Notes under the pieces: model-generated
What the model was told of the DNA's origin: nothing
Seen by the model: only the letters and a program-made list of their open reading frames with translations
Databases searched by the model: none
Made by a program: the position numbers and the translations under genes
Shown here: in pieces, positions 7,397 through 16,229 of the stretch
Layout: every line of letters starts with the position of its first letter
How positions within the stretch are numbered: position 1 is the first letter of the stretch
NCBI RefSeq assembly: GCF_019104945.1
Contig: NZ_JAHRWW010000015.1
Location: forward strand, 1 to 35,201
DNA: 35,201 nucleotides
Source of the DNA: Thermomonas sp.
GTDB lineage: Bacteria > Pseudomonadota > Gammaproteobacteria > Xanthomonadales > Xanthomonadaceae
Reading direction: 5' to 3'

Positions 7397-9322
7397 ATGC
7401 AAAGCGTATGGTTTGACAACACCGTAGCCTGGATCGGCGCCCACCCTGTGGCGGCCGGGCTATTGATTGCCCTGATCGCGTTTAGCGACGCGGTGATTGT
7501 ACTTGGCGCGCTGGTGCCCGCACTGCCGCTGATGATTGCCATTGGTGTTCTGATTGGCATGGGCGAAATCTCCGGCCCCTATGCGGTTGCCTGCGCGGCC
7601 TTGGGCGCACTGGCGGGTGATGGATTGAGTTACTGGGTGGGACGGCGTTGGGGCGATACTTTGCGCGGGGTATGGCCCTTTCGGCGCTACCCGCAGCTGC
7701 TTGATCGCGGCGAGGTATTGTTTCGCCGCAATGCACTGAAAAGCATTTTCATTGCCCGCTATGTGGGGGCTGTGCGACCGTTTGTACCGGCCATTGCGGG
7801 CATGGCAAAAATGCCGCCATACCGCTACCTGCAAGCCAGTGGCGCAGCCTGCCTGTCGTGGGCGGTGCTGTTTCTGCTACCGGGCTGGGCGCTGGGCCAA
7901 GCCTACGATGCCGTGGCCGCTGTGGCCGACAAGCTTGCACTGGCCCTGTTGGGACTGCTCGCTGCGCTTGCATTGGCGTGGGCGATGGTGATCTACACAT
8001 GGCGTTGGTTTGCGCTCAACGCCGATACGCTGCTGGCCCGCATCGCTACGTGGACGCAGAAGCACCCCCGCTTTGGGCGTCACGCGGCGGCATTGATGGA
8101 CAAGCGTCGCCCAGAAACCGCCCCCTTGCTGCTACTGGCCGCCTGTTTATTTGGCTTTTCTTGGGCGTGGGCGTGGCTAAGCGCCACCCTGCTGGCCCAC
8201 GGCGGCCAGTTGCAGCTTGACCGCGACGTGCACGCGCTGATGTTCACCCTGCGTAACCCCTTGGCCGACCGGCTCATGGCCACGCTATCGGAGCTTGGCA
8301 GCGCTCCGGTTCTGGGCATCGCCTCGCTGGCTGCACTGCTGTGGCTGCTGTGGCGCAGGCGCTGGATGGCCGCCGCCCACTGGCTGGCCGCGATCGGCGT
8401 AGGGCTAGCGCTCACCGAAGCCTTGGCCGCGGTGGTGACGATGCCGCGCCCACCCACCGCAAGCGCTGGCTTTGGTTTTCCTTCGATCGCCGTCACCATG
8501 ACCACCGTGGTGTTCGGCTTCTTCGCTGTTTTGATTGCGCGCGAACTCCCGGGGCGCCAGCGCATTTGGCCCTATCTACTCACCGGAATTGCGACCACTG
8601 TTGTTGGATTTGCGCGCCTGTATCTTGGCGCGCACTGGTTGTCTGACATTATTGGCAGCATGCTCTTGGGCGCTATTTGGGTGCTGGTGATTGGCATTGC
8701 TTACCGCCGCCACAGCGAACGCTCCTTCTGGATGCGGCCTTTAGGCTGGACCTTCTACGGCTGCTTCGTTCTTGTGGCCGCTTGGTACGCCCCGCGCCAC
8801 GCCCCAGAAACGCTTGCCCAATTTGTACCGCCCCCCCCCACTGAAACACTGTCACTGGCGCAGTGGCAGGCGCACGGCATCCAACGCCATCACGCGCGGT
8901 TTGATATTGAGATCGCGGGCGAAGTGATCCTGCTGCGCGAATACTTACTCGAAAACGGCTGGCAGGCGCAGCCCGCTGCCGATTGGTTAGACACGCTCAA
9001 CCTATTAGACGACAGCCTTGCTCCGCAGGAGCGCGCCGTGTTGCCGCTGGCGCTCGATGCCCACCCCGAACGCCTATTGATGCGCCGCGTCGACCCCAAC
9101 AACCCACGCCATATCGAGGTCTTGCGCGTCTGGCCCGCACCGGCGCGGCTCAACAATGACGCGCCACTTTGGGTGGCGCGCTACGACGTGATGCATTTGC
9201 AGCGTTCACTGCACTTACTCACCTTTTGGAAGCCGCAGCCGCCGACGCATACGCTTCCGACAGACTTGCAAACGCTGACGCAGCAACCGGGGCTGCGCGT
9301 ATTGATCCACCCGCGCGGCTAG
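7397..9322 (+). CDS. DedA / PAP2 / LssY-type fusion membrane protein
   Basis: 641 residues. An N-terminal DedA (SNARE-associated) domain covers about 20-190, with GDGLSYWVGRRWG, the FIARYVGAVRPFVPAIAGMAKM membrane-reentrant segment and several helices. A PAP2 acid-phosphatase-like membrane domain covers about 240-440. A soluble C-terminal region (about 475-641) resembles the LssY C-terminal domain. DedA proteins handle undecaprenyl phosphate or phospholipid movement and PAP2 enzymes dephosphorylate lipid pyrophosphates, so a lipid carrier recycling role is plausible. The PAP2 motifs are incomplete: motif 1 keeps MPRPP but lacks the Lys, motif 2 is FPSIAV instead of PSGH, and motif 3 (ARLYLGAHWLSD) is intact. 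The ATG at 7397 was chosen over a TTG at 7331. It converges with mpl three bases apart. Confidence 0.88.
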   Translation: MQSVWFDNTVAWIGAHPVAAGLLIALIAFSDAVIVLGALVPALPLMIAIGVLIGMGEISGPYAVACAALGALAGDGLSYWVGRRWGDTLRGVWPFRRYPQLLDRGEVLFRRNALKSIFIARYVGAVRPFVPAIAGMAKMPPYRYLQASGAACLSWAVLFLLPGWALGQAYDAVAAVADKLALALLGLLAALALAWAMVIYTWRWFALNADTLLARIATWTQKHPRFGRHAAALMDKRRPETAPLLLLAACLFGFSWAWAWLSATLLAHGGQLQLDRDVHALMFTLRNPLADRLMATLSELGSAPVLGIASLAALLWLLWRRRWMAAAHWLAAIGVGLALTEALAAVVTMPRPPTASAGFGFPSIAVTMTTVVFGFFAVLIARELPGRQRIWPYLLTGIATTVVGFARLYLGAHWLSDIIGSMLLGAIWVLVIGIAYRRHSERSFWMRPLGWTFYGCFVLVAAWYAPRHAPETLAQFVPPPPTETLSLAQWQAHGIQRHHARFDIEIAGEVILLREYLLENGWQAQPAADWLDTLNLLDDSLAPQERAVLPLALDAHPERLLMRRVDPNNPRHIEVLRVWPAPARLNNDAPLWVARYDVMHLQRSLHLLTFWKPQPPTHTLPTDLQTLTQQPGLRVLIHPRG

Positions 9323-9325
9323 TGG

Positions 9326-10687
9326 CTACCCATTCTGCAATGCAGAAAAAAACCGCCTCGGCGCGCCATCGAAGCCGCCGTTGGACATAAACACCACGTG
9401 GTCACCGGGCTGTACCCGCGCCTGCAGTTCAACCAGCAGTGCATCGACGCTGGCAACCGCATGTCCGTGCCCGTGCAGTGCGGCAATCACCCGCCCCGCA
9501 TCCCACGGCAGCTCTGGCCGCGCCAAAAACACCACTTCATCGGCCAACGCCAGCGACGGTGCTAACGCATCGGCATGCGCACCGAGCCGCATGGAATTAC
9601 TGCGCGGCTCCATCGCAACCATGATCCGTGCCGCCCCCACCTTGGCGCGGAGCCCGGCGAGCGTGGTGTGGATCGCCGTTGGGTGGTGGGCAAAATCGTC
9701 ATACACGGTAACCCCCGCGTGCTCACCAATCACCTCGAGCCTGCGCTTGACGCTGCTGAACTGCGCCAACGTTGGGATGACCGCAGCCACGTCCACGCCC
9801 ACCGCCGCGCAGGCCGCCAGCGCCGCCAGTCCGTTTAATACGTTGTGGTCGCCCAGCAGTGACCATTCAACTGCACCGATCTCCTGCCCATCGCGCAGCA
9901 CCGCAAAACGGCTACCGTCTTCGCTCAGCTTACGCGCGCTCCACTCAAACGCCGGTTCAAAACCAAAACGCTCCACCGGTGTCCAGCACCCCATCGCCAG
10001 CACTTCGCGCAAGCGCTCGTCGTGGCCATTGACGATCAACCGTCCGCGCGACGGCACGGTACGCACTAAATGGTGGAACTGGCGCTGGATCGCGGCGACA
10101 TCGGGGAAAATATCGGCGTGGTCATATTCCAAATTATTGAGAATGGCCACCAGCGGCCGGTAGTGCACAAACTTGCTGCGTTTATCGAAAAACGCGGTGT
10201 CGTACTCGTCGGCTTCAACGACAAACTCCCGCCCTGCACCCAGCCGCGCCGACACGCCGAAATCTTCTGCCACCCCGCCAATCAAAAAGCCCGGTGCACG
10301 CTCGGCGCGATCCAGCAAATAGGCCAAGATCGTCGTGGTCGTGGTTTTGCCATGGGTGCCTGCCACGGCCAAGGTATCGCGCCCCGGCAGCACCTGCTCA
10401 CTTAACCACTGCGCGCCCGAGGTGTAGCTAAGGCCCGCATTGAGCACGTGCTCCACCGCAGGATTACCGCGGGAAAGGGCATTTCCCACGATGATCTCAT
10501 CACAGCCAAGCACGATATTGTCCGCGCTATAGCCTTGCTTCAGCGCGATCCCCAGCGTTTCTAGCTGGGTGGACATCGGTGGGTAGATGTTCTGGTCGCT
10601 GCCTTCAACGGCATGCCCCAGCTCGCGTGCAAGGGCGGCCACGCCGCCCATAAATGTCCCGGCGATGCCGAGGATATGCAGTTTCAC
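9326..10687 (-). CDS. mpl: UDP-MurNAc:L-Ala-gamma-D-Glu-meso-DAP ligase
   Basis: 453 residues, the Mpl length. Mpl attaches recycled murein tripeptide to UDP-N-acetylmuramate in the cytoplasm. Opening MKLHILGIAGTFMGGVAALA is diagnostic of Mpl against MurC. Mur ligase landmarks: ATP-binding AGTHGKTTTT near 109-118, VEADEYDTAFFDKRSKF, LNNLEYDHADIF, GDHNVLNGLAALA, YDDFAHHPTAI and an AMEPRSNSMRLG stretch. It starts five bases after the adk stop, so adk-mpl is probably one operon. Confidence 0.95.
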   Translation of the reverse strand: MKLHILGIAGTFMGGVAALARELGHAVEGSDQNIYPPMSTQLETLGIALKQGYSADNIVLGCDEIIVGNALSRGNPAVEHVLNAGLSYTSGAQWLSEQVLPGRDTLAVAGTHGKTTTTTILAYLLDRAERAPGFLIGGVAEDFGVSARLGAGREFVVEADEYDTAFFDKRSKFVHYRPLVAILNNLEYDHADIFPDVAAIQRQFHHLVRTVPSRGRLIVNGHDERLREVLAMGCWTPVERFGFEPAFEWSARKLSEDGSRFAVLRDGQEIGAVEWSLLGDHNVLNGLAALAACAAVGVDVAAVIPTLAQFSSVKRRLEVIGEHAGVTVYDDFAHHPTAIHTTLAGLRAKVGAARIMVAMEPRSNSMRLGAHADALAPSLALADEVVFLARPELPWDAGRVIAALHGHGHAVASVDALLVELQARVQPGDHVVFMSNGGFDGAPRRFFSALQNG

Positions 10688-10692
10688 GTTTT

Positions 10693-11271
10693 TTAACCGA
10701 CGTCGTGCCCGTGCTGAATGGCTTCGATGATGCGGGTAAACACATCATCCAGTGCACCCACGCCGTTGACGCAGGTCAGCTGCCCTTGTTGGCGGTAGAA
10801 CTCGATCACCGGCGCGGTTTTTTCGTCATACACGTTCAGACGATGGCGCACCGCTTCGGGGGTATCGTCGGTGCGGCCTTCGGCTTGTGCGCGACCGGCC
10901 AAACGCTCGATGATCTGTTCGTTATCCACCACCAGCTGCACCGCCGCGTCAAACTTCTGGCCGAGGCTTTCGAGCAGCTTACCCAGCGCATCGGCCTGCG
11001 CCAGATTGCGCGGGTAGCCGTCCAAAATGAAGCCCGCTTGGGTGTCTGCGCGCGAGAAGCGGTCTTTCAGCATCCCCAGCAAAATCTCATCACTAACCAG
11101 ATCGCCGCGCTCCATCACGGCTTTGGCTTGAAGGCCCAGAGGACTCCCTGCCGCGACTTCTGCGCGCAGCAGATCGCCGGTGGAAATATGCGGTACTTGC
11201 AGATGTTCCTTCAGGCGCGCGGCCTGTGTCCCCTTGCCGGATCCCGGTGCCCCCAATAAAACCAATCGCAT
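10693..11271 (-). CDS. adk: Adenylate kinase, short-LID form
   Basis: 192 residues. Interconverts ATP + AMP and 2 ADP. Seen: P-loop GAPGSGKGT (7-15), AMP-binding HISTGDLLRAE and GDLVSDE, FILDGYPRN, and a short LID (GRAQAEGRTDD...) typical of xanthomonad and other short Adk forms of about 190 residues, rather than the 214-residue E. coli type. The ATG at 11271 has GGAG eight bases upstream; a longer frame to 11289 is unlikely. It is followed by mpl and divergent from pfp. Confidence 0.96.
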   Translation of the reverse strand: MRLVLLGAPGSGKGTQAARLKEHLQVPHISTGDLLRAEVAAGSPLGLQAKAVMERGDLVSDEILLGMLKDRFSRADTQAGFILDGYPRNLAQADALGKLLESLGQKFDAAVQLVVDNEQIIERLAGRAQAEGRTDDTPEAVRHRLNVYDEKTAPVIEFYRQQGQLTCVNGVGALDDVFTRIIEAIQHGHDVG

Positions 11272-11386
11272 CGATTTACTCCAGTACAAAATGAAGAACG
11301 GGCGGCGTTAGACTGCACACACCCTTAACCCTGTCAGCTTAACGCATCTTGGGCCTATTTCAGGGGCCAAATTGAAGGAATTTCCC

Positions 11387-12646
11387 ATGCCAACAGGCAA
11401 CTTGCTGTATGCCCAAAGCGGCGGTGTCACTGCCGTGATCAATGCCACCGCCTCCGCCGTTTTACAGGCTGCACGCGCCAAAAAGGTGCGCGTCCTGGCC
11501 GCCCGCAACGGTATTTTAGGTGCGTTGCGTGAGGAATTGATCGACACCACCACCCTTACCGCGGCCGAAGTCAAAGGCCTCGCCCACACCCCCGGCGGCG
11601 CGTTTGGCAGCTGCCGCCTCAAGCTGAAGTCGCTCGCTGACGACCGCGCCAAATACGAGCGCCTGCTGGAGGTGTTCAAGGCCCATGATATCCGCTGGTT
11701 TCTCTATAACGGCGGCAACGATTCTGCCGATACCGCGCTCAAAGTCTCACAACTGGCCGAAGAGTTTGGCTACCCATTGACCTGCGTCGGGGTACCGAAG
11801 ACCGTTGATAACGACCTAGCCGTTACCGATTGCTGCCCCGGCTTCGGCTCTGCCGCCAAATTCACTGCCGTGTCGGTGCGCGAGTGTGCGCTTGACGTGG
11901 CCGCCATGGCAGAAACGTCCACCAAGGTCTTTGTGTATGAAGCCATGGGCCGCCACGCGGGCTGGCTGGCCGCAGCGGCCGGACTGGCGGGAGAAGATAA
12001 AAACGACGCGCCGCACATCATTCTCTTCCCCGAACGCGTCTTTGATGAGGCCGATTTCATGGCCAAGGTCGATGCCATCGTCAAACGCGTGGGCTATTGC
12101 GTGGTGGTGGCGAGCGAAGGCATTCGCCGCGCAGACGGCAGTTTTGTGGCCGACGCGGGCGGCGGCAAGGATAGCTTCGGCCACACCCAACTGGGCGGCG
12201 TGGCCTCGCATTTGGCCGGGCGCGTCAAAGATACGCTGGGCTACAAAGTACACTGGGCACTGCCCGATTACCTGCAGCGCTCGGCGCGGCATCTGGCCAG
12301 CAAAACCGACGTCGAACAGGCTATGGCGGTGGGCCGCGCCGCAGTAGAAAGCGCGTTGGCCGGACAGAACGCAGTGATGCCGGTGATCGTGCGTGATGCG
12401 GATGAACCGTATCACTGGCATATCGATATTGCCCCGCTTGCGCACATTGCCAATCGTGAAAAAACCATGCCAAAAGGCTTTATTCGTAAGGATGGCTATG
12501 GCATTACCATCGCTGCACGCCGCTATCTGGCGCCACTGATCAGCGGCGAAGCCCCTCCGCCTTATGGCCGGAATGGGGTGCCTAATTACGTTACCCCTAC
12601 TATGCGCACGCTCACGCGTAAACTGCCCAAATGGACAGGCAAGTAA
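11387..12646 (+). CDS. pfp: Pyrophosphate-dependent 6-phosphofructokinase
   Basis: 419 residues. Reversibly phosphorylates fructose-6-phosphate using PPi. The PPi specificity signature is visible: GGNDS puts Asp112 where ATP enzymes have Gly104, and PKTVDND puts Lys138 where they have Gly124 (E. coli numbering from memory). Other landmarks are the N-terminal AQSGGVTAVIN, the MGRHAGWLAAAAGLA segment and a C-terminal PKGF...DGYGIT region. The ATG at 11387 follows GAAGGAA; a TTG at 11372 is rejected. hppA lies three genes downstream on the same strand. Xanthomonads use this enzyme in place of the ATP-dependent Pfk. Confidence 0.94.
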   Translation: MPTGNLLYAQSGGVTAVINATASAVLQAARAKKVRVLAARNGILGALREELIDTTTLTAAEVKGLAHTPGGAFGSCRLKLKSLADDRAKYERLLEVFKAHDIRWFLYNGGNDSADTALKVSQLAEEFGYPLTCVGVPKTVDNDLAVTDCCPGFGSAAKFTAVSVRECALDVAAMAETSTKVFVYEAMGRHAGWLAAAAGLAGEDKNDAPHIILFPERVFDEADFMAKVDAIVKRVGYCVVVASEGIRRADGSFVADAGGGKDSFGHTQLGGVASHLAGRVKDTLGYKVHWALPDYLQRSARHLASKTDVEQAMAVGRAAVESALAGQNAVMPVIVRDADEPYHWHIDIAPLAHIANREKTMPKGFIRKDGYGITIAARRYLAPLISGEAPPPYGRNGVPNYVTPTMRTLTRKLPKWTGK

Positions 12647-12701
12647 CGCCAAGCGCCTTTACACTTTGACCGTTTTGCTCATTCACAGGACGAAAGACAC
12701 C

Positions 12702-13508
12702 ATGAAAACTGTACTTGCTACTGCTGTACTCGCCTTTCTTGCGGCCTCCATCAGCGCGCCTGCGCATGCCCAATGGAGCAAGAAAAAGAACGACCCTCAA
12801 GGTGCTGCGGCGGGTGCAAACTCCAAAGGTGCCGCCCTCAACCTAGAACACTGCGACGAGCCGATGGGCACGATTGCCGTGGTGGAAGAGCAAGAAGGCG
12901 ACTGGTATCGCTACCTCTCCACCGACCTGCGCCTGCCGTCTACGGTGCCGGTGATTCGCATGCTGATCCAGCAGTCGAACTGCTTCGTGGTGGTTGAACG
13001 CGGCCGCGCCATGCAGAACATGATGCAAGAACGCGCTCTGATGGACAGCGGCGAGCTGCGCCAAGGTAGCGACTTCGGCAAAGGCAAAATGGTTGCCGCC
13101 GATTACACCATGAACCCCAGCATCAACTTCTCGCAAAGTAACGCGGGCGGCATTGGCGGCGTACTGGGTGCGTTTGGGGGCAAGCTGGGCGCGATTGGCG
13201 CGATTGCGGGCGGCCTGAAGTTCAAGAAAGCCGAAACCATGCTGACCATGATCGACAACCGCTCCGGCGTACAGATCGGCGTGGCCCAAGGCAATGCCAC
13301 CAAGACCGATTTCGGTCTCGGTATTGGTGGCGGTGGCAGTAGCGGCTTCGGCGCACTAGGCGGCTATAGCAATACACCGGAAGGCAAGGCGCTGGCAGCG
13401 GCGTTCGCCAACGCTTACAACAACCTCGTTATTGCGATGCGCGACTACACGCCGCAGCAGGTGCAAGGCGGCTTAGGCAAAGGCGGCAAGCTGAAAGTGG
13501 GCGACTGA
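12702..13508 (+). CDS. CsgG/HfaB-like exported protein, non-lipidated
   Basis: 268 residues with a Sec signal peptide ending APAHA-Q (cut near residue 24). The body resembles the CsgG family: a VFVVERG-type strand (FVVVERGRAMQNMMQERAL), then GADY-like AADYTM, and a later GKALAAAFANAYNNLV helix. CsgG forms the curli secretion pore and is a lipoprotein; here there is no lipobox. The middle and C-terminal parts are strongly Gly-rich (about 145-170 and 205-225). No csgA/B/E/F neighbours are present, so a curli role is not supported. AGGA lies 11 bases before the ATG. It sits 55 bases after pfp and ends at a strong terminator. Confidence 0.75.
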   Translation: MKTVLATAVLAFLAASISAPAHAQWSKKKNDPQGAAAGANSKGAALNLEHCDEPMGTIAVVEEQEGDWYRYLSTDLRLPSTVPVIRMLIQQSNCFVVVERGRAMQNMMQERALMDSGELRQGSDFGKGKMVAADYTMNPSINFSQSNAGGIGGVLGAFGGKLGAIGAIAGGLKFKKAETMLTMIDNRSGVQIGVAQGNATKTDFGLGIGGGGSSGFGALGGYSNTPEGKALAAAFANAYNNLVIAMRDYTPQQVQGGLGKGGKLKVGD

Positions 13509-13532
13509 CTCCATCCCCCGCACCTCCCCCTA

Positions 13533-13565
13533 CAAACGCCCGGCCCATCCGGGCGTTTGCTTTTC
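13533..13565 (+). terminator. Intrinsic terminator after the CsgG-like gene
   Basis: Perfect 11-bp stem CAAACGCCCGG (13533-13543) / CCGGGCGTTTG (13549-13559), 5-nt loop, followed by CTTTTC. It separates pfp and the CsgG-like gene from the DUF167 gene and hppA. Confidence 0.88.
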
Positions 13566-13595
13566 TAACTTAGGCGCACATGCGATCCTGTGCCC

Positions 13596-13820
13596 ATGCC
13601 GGTCATTCTTGTCAAAGCCAAGCCGAACTCCCGCGCGAGCGCGCTCACCCAGCAAGAGGACGGCACTTGGCTGGCGCAGCTCAAATCCCCGCCCGTAGAT
13701 GGCAAGGCCAATGCCGAACTCATCGCGCTGATCGCCAAACAATTTGGCTGCACAAAAGCGAATATCGACATCAAAACCGGCGCGGGTAGCCGCCTTAAGC
13801 GCATCACGATTCCAGATTAA
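13596..13820 (+). CDS. DUF167 (YggU-like) family protein
   Basis: 74 residues. Carries the family core PPVDGKANAELIALIAKQF followed by a basic GAGSRLKRITI strand. DUF167/YggU proteins are small, conserved and of unknown function. ATG at 13596 is chosen; an in-frame GTG two codons earlier (13590) is an alternative. No clear Shine-Dalgarno is visible. It lies between the terminator and hppA. The 129 bases up to hppA contain a 14-bp palindrome CTGCCTGCAGGCAG (13891-13904) whose role is unknown. Confidence 0.85.
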   Translation: MPVILVKAKPNSRASALTQQEDGTWLAQLKSPPVDGKANAELIALIAKQFGCTKANIDIKTGAGSRLKRITIPD

Positions 13821-13949
13821 ACCGCCTTCGCGCAAAAAATCCGCTGCTTCTATACACGCAAACCCCCATGCGTGTGCGATAGTCATGACGCTGCCTGCAG
13901 GCAGGCAGATCAACCTTCGTTTTTCCACGTCACTCCGGGGAGGGGTTTC

Positions 13950-16154
13950 ATGCTGGAGCAATACGGTTTGGTTTTGGCGCTGGTTTGCGCCGTTATTGCA
14001 ATCATCTACGGCCTGTGGGCAGCGGCCTGGATCAATCGACAACCTGCAGGCAACGAGCGCATGCAGGAAATTGCGGGGGCCATTCAAGAAGGCGCTGCCG
14101 CGTATCTCAACCGCCAATACACCACGATCGCCGTGGCAGGCGTCGTTTTGTTGGTGCTCATTGGCATCTTTATCAGCTGGCATACCGCAATCGGCTTCCT
14201 CATCGGGGCGGTGCTCTCAGGTGCGGCAGGCTATATCGGCATGAACGTGTCGGTACGCGCCAATGTGCGCACCGCCGAAGCCGCGCGCCAAGGCATGGGC
14301 CCGGCGATGAACGTCGCCTTCAAAGGCGGCGCGATCACCGGCATGCTGGTCGTGGGCCTCGGCCTGCTGGGCGTTGCTGGCTACTACGGGCTGCTCACTG
14401 GCTATCTCAATGCCAGCCAAAGCGAAGCACTGCACGCACTGGTGGGGCTTGCCTTCGGTAGTTCGCTAATCTCAATTTTTGCGCGCCTCGGCGGCGGTAT
14501 TTTCACCAAGGGTGCCGACGTGGGTGCCGATCTCGTGGGCAAAGTAGAGGCAGGTATTCCTGAAGACGACCCGCGCAACCCGGCGGTGATCGCCGATAAC
14601 GTGGGCGATAACGTCGGCGATTGCGCGGGCATGGCCGCTGACTTATTCGAAACCTATGCGGTCACCGTCATCGCCACCATGCTCTTAGGTGGCCTGATGG
14701 CCAGTACCGTGGGGCATAACGCGGTGCTGTATCCGCTGGTATTGGGTGGCGCCTCGATCATCGCTTCGATCATCGGCGCGTTCTTTGTCAAAGTATCCGG
14801 CAGCAACCCCAACATCATGGGCGCGCTGTATCGCGGCGTGATTGTCTCGGCAGTACTGGCGGCGGTGGCGTTCTATCCCATCACCACGCAGATGATGGCC
14901 GACTCAAGCTTCGGCGCGATGAATCTGTTTGGTTGCGCGCTGATTGGGCTGGTGCTCACCGGCGTCATCGTATGGGTCACCGAGTATTACACCGGTACTC
15001 AGTACGCACCGGTGAAGCACGTTGCGCAAGCCTCCACCACTGGCCACGGCACCAATATCATCGCGGGCCTTGGTGTGTCGATGAAGTCCACCGCGCTGCC
15101 GGTATTGGCCGTGTGTATTGCGATTCTGGGTGCCCACCACCTTGGTGGCCTGTACGGAATCGCGATCGCCGCCACGTCGATGCTGTCGATGGCGGGCATG
15201 ATCGTGGCCTTGGACGCGTACGGCCCGATCACCGACAACGCTGGCGGCATCGCTGAAATGAGCGAACTGCCCAGCGAGGTGCGCGACGTCACCGACCCGC
15301 TGGACGCCGTGGGCAACACCACCAAGGCGGTGACCAAGGGCTATGCGATTGGTTCGGCTGCGCTGGCCGCCCTCGTCCTATTCGCCGACTACACCCACAA
15401 CCTGCAAACCGCACACCCAGACGTGCAGTTCACCTTCGATCTGTCCAACCATATGGTGATCATCGGCCTGCTGATTGGTGGCTTGATTCCCTATTTGTTC
15501 GGCGCCATGGCGATGGAAGCGGTGGGCCGCGCGGCGGGTGCGGTAGTGGAAGAAGTGCGCCGTCAGTTCCGCGAGATCAAAGGCATCATGGACGGCAGCG
15601 GCAAACCGCAGTACGACAAAGCCGTGGACATGCTGACCAAGTCGGCGATCAAAGAAATGATCGTGCCCTCGCTACTACCTGTGGCCGTTCCGGTCGTTGT
15701 GGGCTTGGCGCTTGGCCCGCAAGCGCTGGGCGGCCTGCTGATCGGCACGATTGTCACCGGCATCTTCGTGGCCATTTCCATGACCACCGGCGGCGGCGCT
15801 TGGGATAACGCCAAGAAATATATCGAAGATGGTCATTTTGGCGGCAAGGGGTCCGATGCGCACAAAGCCGCGGTGACCGGCGACACCGTGGGCGACCCCT
15901 ACAAGGACACTGCAGGCCCGGCGGTGAACCCGCTGATCAAGATCATCAATATTGTGGCGCTACTCATCGTGCCGCTGCTGCCAGTTACCGCGAGTGACCA
16001 GCAGCCCAACCCGCCTGCGATCTCCGCACCGGCCATGAGCGCGGTTGCCACTGACGCCGCGCCAGCTGAGGCCGCCACCGAAACACCGGTGGCGGAAGAA
16101 GACACGGCCGTGGTGAACGACGCCGACGTGGACAACGCACCGGCAGAGCAATAG
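13950..16154 (+). CDS. hppA: Membrane H+-translocating pyrophosphatase, K+-independent
   Basis: 734 residues, about 16 membrane helices. Couples hydrolysis of cytoplasmic PPi to proton export. Catalytic features: substrate loop [11 protein letters not shown] (190-200), [19 protein letters not shown], and the C-terminal [20 protein letters not shown]. The K+ dependence determinant reads [10 protein letters not shown], with Lys459 and Thr462 marking the K+-independent class. GGGGAGGGG precedes the ATG at 13950; a longer frame from 13872 is rejected. Unusually, about 55 residues follow the last helix, rich in Ala, Pro, Glu and Asp (ending DNAPAEQ), absent from the family members I recall. With pfp nearby, it fits a PPi-based energy economy. 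Confidence 0.96.
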   Translation: MLEQYGLVLALVCAVIAIIYGLWAAAWINRQPAGNERMQEIAGAIQEGAAAYLNRQYTTIAVAGVVLLVLIGIFISWHTAIGFLIGAVLSGAAGYIGMNVSVRANVRTAEAARQGMGPAMNVAFKGGAITGMLVVGLGLLGVAGYYGLLTGYLNASQSEALHALVGLAFGSSLISIFARLGGGIFTKGADVGADLVGKVEAGIPEDDPRNPAVIADNVGDNVGDCAGMAADLFETYAVTVIATMLLGGLMASTVGHNAVLYPLVLGGASIIASIIGAFFVKVSGSNPNIMGALYRGVIVSAVLAAVAFYPITTQMMADSSFGAMNLFGCALIGLVLTGVIVWVTEYYTGTQYAPVKHVAQASTTGHGTNIIAGLGVSMKSTALPVLAVCIAILGAHHLGGLYGIAIAATSMLSMAGMIVALDAYGPITDNAGGIAEMSELPSEVRDVTDPLDAVGNTTKAVTKGYAIGSAALAALVLFADYTHNLQTAHPDVQFTFDLSNHMVIIGLLIGGLIPYLFGAMAMEAVGRAAGAVVEEVRRQFREIKGIMDGSGKPQYDKAVDMLTKSAIKEMIVPSLLPVAVPVVVGLALGPQALGGLLIGTIVTGIFVAISMTTGGGAWDNAKKYIEDGHFGGKGSDAHKAAVTGDTVGDPYKDTAGPAVNPLIKIINIVALLIVPLLPVTASDQQPNPPAISAPAMSAVATDAAPAEAATETPVAEEDTAVVNDADVDNAPAEQ

Positions 16155-16176
16155 CCGCTGCGCCCACGGTGCCAGC

Positions 16177-16209
16177 AAAAACGGCGGCCTTGATGGCCGC
16201 CGTTCTTTT
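16177..16209. terminator. Bidirectional terminator between hppA and sucD
   Basis: Perfect 10-bp stem AACGGCGGCC (16180-16189) / GGCCGCCGTT (16195-16204), 5-nt loop. CTTTTA follows on the plus strand and the upstream AAAAA gives a T run on the minus strand, so it can end transcription of both convergent genes. Confidence 0.88.
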
Positions 16210-16229
16210 AACACCTTGCGCGACTTGGC

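Noticed and set aside
10654-11259. 201-residue plus-strand reading frame opposite adk, and similar long frames opposite sucC, hppA and pilR
   Set aside because: These mirror strongly coding genes on the other strand and show no family motifs of their own.
13891-13904. Perfect palindrome CTGCCTGCAGGCAG upstream of hppA as an operator
   Set aside because: Low-complexity GCAG repeats make it self-complementary by composition; no matching copy before another promoter.
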